From contig JAEYQO010000075.1 in the NCBI GenBank assembly GCA_023409975.1, positions 1-40,388 of the forward strand: a stretch of 40,388 nucleotides of DNA, given 5' to 3'. The notes beneath the pieces were generated by a model. The model saw only the letters and a list, made by a program, of their open reading frames with translations, had not been told where the DNA came from and did no database searches. The stretch is from Bacteroidota bacterium. Lineage in GTDB: Bacteria > Bacteroidota > Bacteroidia > Chitinophagales > Chitinophagaceae. Position 1 is the stretch's first letter. Every line of letters begins with the position of its first letter. Made by a program: the position numbers and the translations under genes. Below, in pieces: positions 32,837 to 40,388 of this stretch.

Positions 32837-34063
32837 ATGCAGAGCATTCTCAATAGAACCAAGGGAGATCGGGTTATCTGGTCAGTAGTAATACTGCTGT
32901 CCCTGATAAGTCTGCTCGCTGTTTATAGTTCCACACAGTCGCTCGCCTATAGGATGGACAAAAACGGCAGTTACTATCTGCTGAAGCAATTAATGGTGCT
33001 GGTTTTGGGATTACTCATTGTTTATGGTGTTCACAAAGTCAACTATACCCGCTTTGCCAGGGTGGCAGTGGTGCTTTATCTCATTAGTCTTCCCCTGCTC
33101 CTTTATACACTGTTCTTCGGTACCACTCTCAATGAGGGTTCACGCTGGATCAAGCTTCCTGTCATCAATCTTACATTTCAGACCTCAGATATGGCTAAGC
33201 TTGCGCTGTTTATGTTTCTGGCGCGGGTGTTGAGTATGAAACAGTCTATAATTAAGGATTTTAAAAGAGGGTTTATCCCTGTTCTGATACCTGTGGCACT
33301 CACCTGCGCGCTCATCGCACCGGCCAATCTTTCGACAGCCCTTATGCTGGGTTTCACCTGTTGCATTCTATTCTTCATCGGAAGGGTACAGGTCAAACAT
33401 ATCCTCATCCTGGCTTGTGCCGGTCTGTTCGGGCTCGCTGCCTTGTTCGTAGTTTCAAAACTCACCGGCTTCGGTCGCGCTGATACATGGGAACAAAGGA
33501 TAAAGAGTTTCGTCGGTGCAGGAAATGAAGAACTGGACCCAAGAGGAGATGATTTTCAGGTATTGCAGGGAAAGATCGCTATCGCTGGCGGTGGGCTTTT
33601 CGGTAAGGGACCAGGACATAGCGAGGCAAAAGACTACCTGCCACATGGCTATTCCGATTTTATATACGCCAATATCATTTCAGAATACGGTCTCGTAGGA
33701 GGCGCCATCGTGGTATTTCTCTACCTGCTCTTCCTCTGGCGAAGCATTCTCATTTTCAAACGCTGCCCCTTCGCCTTCGGAGCCTTCCTGGCGGTAGGCC
33801 TCAGTATCACCCTGGTTTTCCAGGCGATGCTCAACATGGCGGTCAATGTCAATCTCGTACCAGTAACGGGACTCACCCTGCCGCTGATCAGCATGGGCGG
33901 ATCCTCGATCTGGTTCAATAGTATCGCCATCGGCATCGTACTCAGCGTGAGCAAGTATGTAGATGAGGAAGCAGCACCCCCAAAGAAGAAAACTGAAGAA
34001 GCTAACGAGAGCAAAAGATCAATAAGAACTAAAAAGGCACAGGAGGCAGTGCCCGCAACTTAA
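32837..34063 (+). CDS. ftsW: SEDS glycosyltransferase FtsW
   Basis: A 408-residue SEDS protein with about ten membrane segments, the septal peptidoglycan polymerase that works with the division transpeptidase upstream. Motifs include VYSSTQSLAYR (TM1 end), LNEGSRWIKLPVINLTFQTSDMAKLALF, LTGFGRADTWEQRIKSF, the large loop GKGPGHSEAKDYLPHGYSDFIYA, VNLVPVTGLTLPLISMGGSS, and a short basic cytoplasmic tail rich in Lys and Ala. All are SEDS hallmarks. It begins 27 nt after murD and ends 3 nt before murG. Confidence 0.95.
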   Translation: MQSILNRTKGDRVIWSVVILLSLISLLAVYSSTQSLAYRMDKNGSYYLLKQLMVLVLGLLIVYGVHKVNYTRFARVAVVLYLISLPLLLYTLFFGTTLNEGSRWIKLPVINLTFQTSDMAKLALFMFLARVLSMKQSIIKDFKRGFIPVLIPVALTCALIAPANLSTALMLGFTCCILFFIGRVQVKHILILACAGLFGLAALFVVSKLTGFGRADTWEQRIKSFVGAGNEELDPRGDDFQVLQGKIAIAGGGLFGKGPGHSEAKDYLPHGYSDFIYANIISEYGLVGGAIVVFLYLLFLWRSILIFKRCPFAFGAFLAVGLSITLVFQAMLNMAVNVNLVPVTGLTLPLISMGGSSIWFNSIAIGIVLSVSKYVDEEAAPPKKKTEEANESKRSIRTKKAQEAVPAT

Positions 34064-34066
34064 TAT

Positions 34067-35173
34067 ATGAAAACGCTAAGGGTCATAATAGCAGGTGGCG
34101 GCACGGGAGGTCATATCTTCCCGGCAGTAGCCATTGGTCACGCTCTGCAGCGTTTACAACCGGGTACCGAACTGCTGTTCGTAGGTGCAAAGGGCAAAAT
34201 GGAGATGGAAAAGGTGCCTCAGGAGGGATTCAGAATTATCGGATTGGAGATTGCAGGTTTCAACCGAAGCAATCTGCTGAAGAACACTACTCTTCCTTTC
34301 AAACTTATCAAAAGTTTGATGCAGGCAGCAGGCATTCTTCGCAATTTCAATCCTGATGTAGTAGTGGGTGTTGGGGGATACGCCAGCTTCCCAATCCTCA
34401 ATGCTGCACAACGACGTGGCATACCAACATTGATACAGGAACAAAATTCTTTCGCTGGAAAGAGTAACAAAATACTCGGAAGGAAGGCTGCCGCAATCTG
34501 CGTTGCCTACGATAAGATGGAGCAGTTCTTCCCAAAAGAAAAACTCATCTTCACAGGCAACCCGGTACGCAAGAGCATCACCAGGTCGACAATTACCCGC
34601 GAAGAAGCGCTTGCAGCGTTTCAGCTACAGCCGGATAAACAAACACTTCTGATCGTAGGCGGAAGCCTCGGTGCCAAAAGTATCAACGAAGCCATAGCTG
34701 CTGGCCTCTCTCAGCTCGCAGCAACAGGAATTCAGGTCGTCTGGCAAACTGGTAATCTTTTCTACGATCAGGCATTAGCCGCTGCAAAAGGATTCAGGGA
34801 TATCCATGTCCATGCATTCATCAGGGAAATGGATAAGGCTTACGCAGCAGCAGACATGGTGATTTCCCGCGCCGGCGCCTTGGCTATTGCAGAGCTCTGC
34901 ATCGTAGCAAAGCCCGTCATATTTGTCCCATATCCCTTTGCCGCAGAAGATCATCAGACTAGTAACGCTATGTCACTGGTGGCACACAATGCAGCCGAAA
35001 TGGTGCGTGATAGTGATGCTTCCGTGGAGCTGATCCCGAAGTTGCTGAAGCTGATGGATGATGCTGTGATGCAGGATCTCATGCGCAACAATCTTCAACG
35101 CCTTGCTATTACAGATGCGGACGAAAGAATTGCAAACAAGATTATTGAACTATCTAAAACCAGTGGCAGATGA
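34067..35173 (+). CDS. murG: lipid II synthase MurG
   Basis: A 368-residue GT28-type glycosyltransferase that adds GlcNAc to lipid I at the inner face of the membrane. It opens RVIIAGGGTGGHIFPAVAIG, the MurG N-terminal glycine-rich loop; the middle has VVGVGGYASFPILNAAQRRG, LIQEQNSFAGKSNKIL and FTGNPVRKSI; the C-terminal donor-binding part has LIVGGSLGAKSINEAI, MVISRAGALAIAELC and PFAAEDHQTSNA. All match the family. Its last 4 nt overlap the murC ATG. Confidence 0.97.
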   Translation: MKTLRVIIAGGGTGGHIFPAVAIGHALQRLQPGTELLFVGAKGKMEMEKVPQEGFRIIGLEIAGFNRSNLLKNTTLPFKLIKSLMQAAGILRNFNPDVVVGVGGYASFPILNAAQRRGIPTLIQEQNSFAGKSNKILGRKAAAICVAYDKMEQFFPKEKLIFTGNPVRKSITRSTITREEALAAFQLQPDKQTLLIVGGSLGAKSINEAIAAGLSQLAATGIQVVWQTGNLFYDQALAAAKGFRDIHVHAFIREMDKAYAAADMVISRAGALAIAELCIVAKPVIFVPYPFAAEDHQTSNAMSLVAHNAAEMVRDSDASVELIPKLLKLMDDAVMQDLMRNNLQRLAITDADERIANKIIELSKTSGR

Positions 35174-36528
35174 ATGTAGAGCAAATCAGCAGGGTCTATT
35201 TCGCAGGTATTGGAGGCATCGGTATGAGCGCCCTGGCCAGATTTTTCAGGAATCGCGGCGCGCAGGTTGCCGGTTACGATAAAACAGAGACGCCTCTCAC
35301 CCGTAGCCTGCAGCAGGAAGGCATGCAGATTCATTATACGGATGATCCCGCGCTCCTCGACAAGGAAACACAACTGGTTGTATACACTCCAGCTCTGCCG
35401 CCCGATCATAAAGAATTGAGCTGGTATCGTGAACAGGGTTATCCGGTCTACAAACGCAGCGATGTGCTGCAATGGATTACTGAGTCGTTTTTCGCTATAA
35501 CTGTTGCAGGAACCCATGGGAAAACTACCATCTCAACGATGACAGCTTTTCTACTCCGTGACACGGGAATCGGTTGTAATGCTTTCCTGGGCGGACTTTC
35601 CGTTAACTACAATATAAATTACTGGAGTAGTGATAATCCTGTAGCCGTAATTGAGGCAGACGAATATGACAGGAGCTTTCTGAAGCTGCACCCGGATATC
35701 GCTGTACTCACAGCCATGGATGCCGATCACCTGGATATCTATGGCACAGTGGAGGAACTGGAAGCAGCATTTATTCAATATACCAAACATATCAAACAGG
35801 GAGGTACGCTCATTTATAAACACGGCCTCCCGCGCACTGCGGATCTTGCAGGTAGCCGCAAAATCAGCTATAGCCTTCAGAATGATGCAGCAGATGCTTT
35901 CGCAGCGAATATTACCCAACGTGACGGTGGGTATGTGTTCGATTTGATCAGTCCTTTTGGTAATATCAGTCAGATCAGGCTCAACATCGGCGGGATGCAC
36001 AATGTGGAGAATGCCATTGTAGCGCTGCTGATAGCTCAGATGCAAGACGTTCCTTCCCACGAGATAAAGGACGCACTCGCCAATTTTGCTGGTGTCAAAA
36101 GACGCTTCGAATACCTCGTGAAGAATGAAAGGGTGGTCTATATTGATGATTACGCACATCATCCTGAAGAACTGGCCTCACTGATAAAGAGTGCGAAGCG
36201 ATTGTTTCCTAAAAGGAAATGTGTGGTGGCATTTCAGCCTCATCTCTATTCACGCACACGCGATCTGGCAGATGGCTTCGCTCAAAGTCTGGATCTGGCC
36301 GATCAGGTGATCCTGCTGGATATCTACCCCGCAAGGGAACTACCAATAGAGGGCGTAACATCAGAAATGATCACAACCCGAATGGAAAACAAAGCCCACA
36401 CCATCTTATCAAAGGAAGGCTTGCTCGAATTAGTACGCTCAGCACCGCTTGAATTACTTATCACAGCTGGCGCCGGCGATATCGATAAGTTGACTGAACC
36501 CATCAAAGAAATTCTTGAGAAGAAGTAA
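35170..36528 (+). CDS. murC: UDP-MurNAc:L-Ala ligase MurC
   Basis: A 452-residue ATP-dependent ligase that starts the peptide stem with L-Ala. N-terminal GIGGIGMSALARF and a strand with VAGYDKTETPLTRSL, the P-loop GTHGKTTISTM (K118), IEADEYDRSF, AMDADHLDIYGTVEELEAAF, HNVENAIVALLIAQ, VKRRFEYLV and the C-terminal DDYAHHPEELASLIKSAKR and FQPHLYSRTRDLADGF are characteristic. It overlaps murG by 4 nt (ATGA) and ftsQ by 1 nt (TAATG), so the three genes are translationally coupled. Confidence 0.97.
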   Translation: MNVEQISRVYFAGIGGIGMSALARFFRNRGAQVAGYDKTETPLTRSLQQEGMQIHYTDDPALLDKETQLVVYTPALPPDHKELSWYREQGYPVYKRSDVLQWITESFFAITVAGTHGKTTISTMTAFLLRDTGIGCNAFLGGLSVNYNINYWSSDNPVAVIEADEYDRSFLKLHPDIAVLTAMDADHLDIYGTVEELEAAFIQYTKHIKQGGTLIYKHGLPRTADLAGSRKISYSLQNDAADAFAANITQRDGGYVFDLISPFGNISQIRLNIGGMHNVENAIVALLIAQMQDVPSHEIKDALANFAGVKRRFEYLVKNERVVYIDDYAHHPEELASLIKSAKRLFPKRKCVVAFQPHLYSRTRDLADGFAQSLDLADQVILLDIYPARELPIEGVTSEMITTRMENKAHTILSKEGLLELVRSAPLELLITAGAGDIDKLTEPIKEILEKK

Positions 36529-37652
36529 TGGCAAAGAAGCGCAAAATATCCATCCGTAAAGTACTGCAGGCACTGCTGACTCTAGTGGTCGTAAGTGGCT
36601 GCCTCGTTGCGGTATTGGGCGCTTCAAAAAGACATGAGGTACGGAGGCTCTCAAAGATCCATCTCGAAGTCCTTAATGAAGATCGCTATCGTTTCCTGGA
36701 TAAGGAGGCGCTCTGGAGATCACTGATCGATGATCGTGGTCTGATCACAGACTCAACCGCCCTTAATACACTCGATGTCAAAGGTCTGGAGGCGGCAGCC
36801 ATTCGTCACCCCTGGGTGGCCAGGGCGGAGGCTTATGTCGACCATCAGCACGAACTTCATGTGGAACTGCTGCAAAGGGTGCCTGTTTCAAGGATTTTCC
36901 TCGAGAACGGTGAAAGCTATTATCTCGACAATACCTTAAAACATCTGCCGCTTTCAGAGAAGTTCACGATATATACCGTCCTCGTAACTAATGTTCCATT
37001 AAACATCAATGACAGCACAAGGAAATCATTATACGCTTCTATCAACCGGCTGGTAAATCGTGTAGAAAAGGATCCCTTCTGGAGGGCTCAGATCGCGCAG
37101 ATCCAGGTTACACCCGAGCTGGAATTTGAGCTGATACCGGTGCTGGGCAAACACCTGATCCGTTTCGGCGATACCACAAGGATGGAACAGAAGTTCAGCC
37201 ACCTGATGTCGTTTTACAAGCAGGTACTGAATCGTATCGGCTGGGATAAATACGAAACACTGGATCTCCGTTTCCGGAATCAATTGGTCGCTGCTCCTTC
37301 TCTGCCCTGGAAGCCACCATCAAAGAATGCTATCAGTAATATGGACTGGTTGAAGAGTGTCATCGGAGAAGTGCCCAAAGAGTTTGTGCAGTTGAAAGCC
37401 AATGCGCCGTATCAGGTCACCACCCCCGTACCCGCCGGATCTACTCCGCAACAGGCAGTTAACCCTGTTAGCCCGCAGAACCCGGCTCCGGTATCAACGT
37501 CTATCCAAACCCAAACCACCGCGACCCAACCCACTCCGGCTGCTCCTGCGCCTTCTCCTGCGCAGGATAGACGTACCGAAAACAGCAAAGAAGAACAACC
37601 GAAAGAAACCGAACAAAGACCCAAATACATCTATGAAGGACCAAACCAATAG
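36528..37652 (+). CDS. ftsQ: FtsQ/DivIB-like cell-division protein with Pro/Thr-rich tail
   Basis: A 374-residue bitopic protein. A basic N-terminus (MAKKRKISIRKV) leads to one membrane segment at about residues 13-30, then a periplasmic domain: IHLEVLNEDRYRFLDKEALW (POTRA-like), AAAIRHPWVARAEAYVDHQH, LHVELLQRVPVSRIF with the typical RxPVA-like step, and a second beta domain ending KYETLDLRFRNQLVA. Residues about 305-360 form a low-complexity Pro/Ala/Thr/Gln tail. FtsQ links FtsL/FtsB to the septal synthase. The family assignment rests on topology, the POTRA-to-beta layout and position between murC and ftsA. Confidence 0.88.
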   Translation: MAKKRKISIRKVLQALLTLVVVSGCLVAVLGASKRHEVRRLSKIHLEVLNEDRYRFLDKEALWRSLIDDRGLITDSTALNTLDVKGLEAAAIRHPWVARAEAYVDHQHELHVELLQRVPVSRIFLENGESYYLDNTLKHLPLSEKFTIYTVLVTNVPLNINDSTRKSLYASINRLVNRVEKDPFWRAQIAQIQVTPELEFELIPVLGKHLIRFGDTTRMEQKFSHLMSFYKQVLNRIGWDKYETLDLRFRNQLVAAPSLPWKPPSKNAISNMDWLKSVIGEVPKEFVQLKANAPYQVTTPVPAGSTPQQAVNPVSPQNPAPVSTSIQTQTTATQPTPAAPAPSPAQDRRTENSKEEQPKETEQRPKYIYEGPNQ

Positions 37653-37675
37653 TAAACTGCTTAATCACGCGCAAT

Positions 37676-39064
37676 ATGAGTAGAAAAGAACAACCCATCA
37701 TTGTCGGCCTCGATATCGGAACCACTAAGGTAGTGGCAATCGCAGGTCGTAAAAATGAATTCGGCAAGCTGGAAATCCTCGGCTTTGGTAAGGCCGAGTC
37801 TGCCGGAGTCAGCCATGGTGTGGTCATGAACATCGAACAGTGCATTCGCTCCATCGAACAGGCGGTGGAAAAATGCATTCAGTCAAATCCTCAACTGGAG
37901 GTAAAGGAGATTTATGTCGGTATCGCCGGTCAGCACATCAAGAGCCTGCAGACCCGCGGAGAACGGGTTCGCTCCAACACCGAAGACGAAATCAACAGGG
38001 AGGATATCAACCTTCTGGTTCGCGACCAGCACAAGACGTATATCCCGGCAGGCGATCAGATCATCGATATCATACCCCAGGAATACTCCGTAGACAACAC
38101 GCCTTATGTGTTAGACCCCATCGGTATGAGCGGTGTCAAGATCGGAGCCAATTTCCATATCATCACCGGCGATCGGAATGCTATCCGGAATATCAAGCGC
38201 TGTGTCGATAAGTCGAGCCTGATTACCCGCGATATTGTGCTGCAGCCACTGGCTTCAGCCGCTGCCGTGATGAACGATGAAGATCTTGAAGCGGGCGTGG
38301 CCATCGTCGATATCGGTGGTGGTACTACGGATATGGCCGTTTTCTATGACGGCATCCTGAAGCATACAGCCGTGATCCCCTACGCCGGTGTGAATATCAC
38401 CAACGATATTCGAAATGGTCTTGGCGTACTCCGCGCACAGGCAGAACAAATGAAGGTGCAGTTCGGTACCGCTCTTGCGGACGAGGCTAACGCGAACGCT
38501 TATATCACAATTCCAGGACTTCGCGGTCTGCCACCCAAAGAGATTTCCGTAAAGAACCTGGCGCATATCATCCAGGCTCGTATGCAGGAAATTCTGGACT
38601 ATGTGGTCTACCACCTGAAACAGGTCGACCTCGATAAGCGATTGCATGGCGGTATTATTCTTACCGGTGGTGGTGCACAATTGAAACACCTGGTTCAGCT
38701 TACAGAGTATGTCACAGGGCTCGGCTGCAGACTGGGCTATCCGAATGAACATCTCGCCGGCGGCCATGCAGAAACACTGATGAATCCCATGTATTCTACC
38801 TGCATTGGTCTGATCCTCCGCGGTTACCACGATTTCGAAAACGGTAAAATGAGCTTCGTAGGTGAAGGCGGAAATTTTGTTCACGCATTGCCCAACGCAG
38901 CTATCGATGGTCCGGAAGCAATAACAAACGAAGATCAGCAGGAGGAAGAACCCACAGATGTAAAGGTGCGCAAGCGCAGTGACAGAATGCGTCGTCTTTT
39001 CGACGGATTGAAAGGTAAGTTCATGGAACTTTTTGAAGAAGTAGAAGATGAAGAAATACGATAA
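37676..39064 (+). CDS. ftsA: cell-division protein FtsA
   Basis: A 462-residue actin-like ATPase that tethers FtsZ to the membrane. Motifs: IVGLDIGTTKVVAIAGRK (phosphate 1, about 9-26), EIYVGIAGQHIKSLQTRGER, SVDGPYV-like VDNTPYVLDPIGMSG, ASAAAVMNDEDLEAGVAIVD and IGGGTTDMAVFYDG (phosphate 2), and LTGGGAQLKHLVQL (adenosine). The C-terminus ends RRLFDGLKGKFMELFEEVED, an amphipathic helix expected to insert into the membrane. An acidic linker (about 430-440) precedes it. It sits 23 nt after ftsQ and 65 nt before ftsZ. Confidence 0.97.
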   Translation: MSRKEQPIIVGLDIGTTKVVAIAGRKNEFGKLEILGFGKAESAGVSHGVVMNIEQCIRSIEQAVEKCIQSNPQLEVKEIYVGIAGQHIKSLQTRGERVRSNTEDEINREDINLLVRDQHKTYIPAGDQIIDIIPQEYSVDNTPYVLDPIGMSGVKIGANFHIITGDRNAIRNIKRCVDKSSLITRDIVLQPLASAAAVMNDEDLEAGVAIVDIGGGTTDMAVFYDGILKHTAVIPYAGVNITNDIRNGLGVLRAQAEQMKVQFGTALADEANANAYITIPGLRGLPPKEISVKNLAHIIQARMQEILDYVVYHLKQVDLDKRLHGGIILTGGGAQLKHLVQLTEYVTGLGCRLGYPNEHLAGGHAETLMNPMYSTCIGLILRGYHDFENGKMSFVGEGGNFVHALPNAAIDGPEAITNEDQQEEEPTDVKVRKRSDRMRRLFDGLKGKFMELFEEVEDEEIR

Positions 39065-39129
39065 ACAAAACCCCGGAAACAAAAAGATTTTAAACAACAG
39101 TTGTATTACTAACCCATAAATAAAGCAGT

Positions 39130-40388
39130 ATGATACATTTTGAAATCCCGAAAAATCAGTCGTCTATCATCAAGGTCATTGGTGTCGGCGGTGGTGGCGG
39201 CAATGCCGTCAATTACATGTATAGCCTCGGCATAGAGGGCGTCGATTTCGTTGTCTGCAATACCGACTCTCAGGCACTGGCACTCTCTCCGATTCCAAAT
39301 AAGGTGCAGCTAGGTCCGCACCTCACGCAGGGGCTTGGAGCAGGCGCTAATCCCGAAATCGGAAAACAGGCCAGTGAGGAAAGTCTCGAGGATATCACAA
39401 AGATCCTCAAGGTGAATACCAAGATGGCCTTCATTACTGCTGGTATGGGCGGTGGAACGGGTACAGGTGGTGCACCGGTAGTTGCCAAGATCTGCCGTGA
39501 ACTCGGTATTCTCACAGTCGGCATCGTCACTATGCCCTTCACCTATGAGGGCCGCAAGCGTATGAAGCAGGCTCAGGAAGGTATCGACAGAATGAGAGAT
39601 CATGTAGATACGATTTTGATCATCTCCAACGATAAGCTCCGTCAGCAGTTCGGCAACCTGCCATTCACACAGGCTTTTGCCAAAGCGGATGATGTGCTGT
39701 CTACAGCTGCCAAATGTATCACTGATGTGATCAATACTACCGGACAGATCAATGTCGATTTTGCGGATGTCTGCACTGTAATGAAAAATGGTGGTGTAGC
39801 GATCCTCGGCGCATCTGCAGTGGCCGGTGAAAATCGTGCACTCCACGCAGTAGAGCAAGCCCTGAATTCTCCGCTCCTAAATGATAATGATATTCGTGGC
39901 GCTAAATGGCTCCTGCTCAATATCACCTCTGCCGCTGGGGAGTTCGAACACACAATGGACGAAGCAGAAGCTATTCAGGCTTATGTTCAGCAGCAGGCTG
40001 GTGACAACTGCGATGTTATCCTCGGTATGGGTCATGATCCTGCGCTCGAAGACAAGATTGCTGTCACCGTGATCGCTACCGGTTTCAATCACAAGGAACT
40101 TCCTGCAGAACCACAGATTAAGCGCAATGAGCCGGAAAAGATCTTTATTCCGCTCGCAGGTACAGGTGAATCTACACCAGCAGCTCCGGCAAATACACCA
40201 GAACAGAAAGCACCAGAGGCGAAGGTTGAGGATCCCATGGCTCCCAGCCTCGTAGAAATGCCACAGGCTAAACCTTTGTTTGATATCAAACCGGCATTCC
40301 CGGAACAAACCAACGAGAAGAAGGAGGTCTTCACGCTTGGCTTTTCCGAGTCAGTACAACCCCCAACCCACAACCCCCAACCCCCAAC
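39130..40388 (+). CDS. ftsZ: cell-division GTPase FtsZ, 3' end beyond window
   Basis: The first 419 codons of ftsZ, open to the window end, so the C-terminus is missing. It begins MIHFEIPKNQSSIIKVIGVG and has the tubulin-signature G107-G-G-T-G-T-G loop (AGMGGGTGTGGAPVVAK), NTDSQAL (about 44-50), TMPFTYEGRKRMKQAQEGID and NVDFADVCTVMKNGGVAILG (T7-loop region), then an AGENRALHAVEQAL helix and a C-terminal domain ending VIATGF. Residues from about 335 are a low-complexity Pro/Ala/Glu linker. The last 30 nt are C- and A-rich with repeats of CAACCC(C). FtsZ polymerises into the Z-ring. Confidence 0.96.
   Translation, partial: MIHFEIPKNQSSIIKVIGVGGGGGNAVNYMYSLGIEGVDFVVCNTDSQALALSPIPNKVQLGPHLTQGLGAGANPEIGKQASEESLEDITKILKVNTKMAFITAGMGGGTGTGGAPVVAKICRELGILTVGIVTMPFTYEGRKRMKQAQEGIDRMRDHVDTILIISNDKLRQQFGNLPFTQAFAKADDVLSTAAKCITDVINTTGQINVDFADVCTVMKNGGVAILGASAVAGENRALHAVEQALNSPLLNDNDIRGAKWLLLNITSAAGEFEHTMDEAEAIQAYVQQQAGDNCDVILGMGHDPALEDKIAVTVIATGFNHKELPAEPQIKRNEPEKIFIPLAGTGESTPAAPANTPEQKAPEAKVEDPMAPSLVEMPQAKPLFDIKPAFPEQTNEKKEVFTLGFSESVQPPTHNPQPP

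Noticed and set aside
38255..39097. 280-residue minus-strand open frame inside ftsA
   Set aside because: Antisense shadow of ftsA; no start context or domain.

Overview
The window reads as chromosomal DNA of a Bacteroidota bacterium, most likely Chitinophagales/Chitinophagaceae-like. The lineage call is inference from gene content, with no database search. Supporting signs are a protein with a type IX secretion (T9SS) C-terminal sorting domain, a PorX response regulator with a PglZ domain, a PorG-type outer-membrane barrel, promoters resembling TTTG/TAnnTTTG, an enlarged MraY, and a division cluster whose transpeptidase ends in a PASTA domain.

Left part (1-16 kb), accessory genes. It holds a T9SS-sorted secreted protein, a small secreted Lys/Gly-rich protein, a four-helix membrane protein, a YdeI-family protein, an overlapping HipA-like kinase/DUF3037 pair, and a luciferase-like flavin oxidoreductase. 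Three TetR regulators in tandem follow, then a complete RND efflux operon (TolC-like channel, membrane-fusion adaptor, inner-membrane pump) closed by a strong intrinsic terminator. A convergent FUSC-family membrane protein, a Crp/Fnr regulator and a DUF4260 membrane protein follow.

Middle part (16-24 kb), all on the minus strand. In transcription order it reads porG-like barrel, GNAT acetyltransferase, porX, intrinsic terminator, MoxR AAA+ ATPase, a translationally coupled exported helical-repeat protein, a frameshifted SAM methyltransferase, and a secreted Lys/Ala-rich protein. PorG and PorX place part of the T9SS machinery and its regulator here.

A 766-bp gap (24066-24831) separates this minus-strand block from the plus-strand division cluster. 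It is unusually structured: two 11-bp-period tandem arrays, a cluster of DnaA-box-like sites, a candidate sigma70-like promoter, and four GTG boxes at exact 10-bp spacing just before mraZ that look like an MraZ operator.

Right part (24.8-40.4 kb) is a dcw (division and cell wall) cluster: mraZ, rsmH, ftsL-like, pbp/ftsI-like with PASTA, murE, mraY, murD, ftsW, murG, murC, ftsQ, ftsA and the first 419 codons of ftsZ, which runs off the window end. Most junctions overlap or lie within a few bases, implying one co-translated unit. It makes the lipid-linked peptidoglycan precursor (MurE, MurD, MurC, MraY, MurG), polymerises and crosslinks it (FtsW, PBP), and assembles the Z-ring (FtsZ, FtsA, FtsQ, FtsL). 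murF is not in the cluster.

The strongest unexplained signals are the structured mraZ upstream region, the methyltransferase frameshift, the HipA-like/DUF3037 pair, a near-perfect 23-bp inverted repeat over the -33 element of the second TetR gene, and the secreted histone-H1-like Lys/Ala-rich protein.
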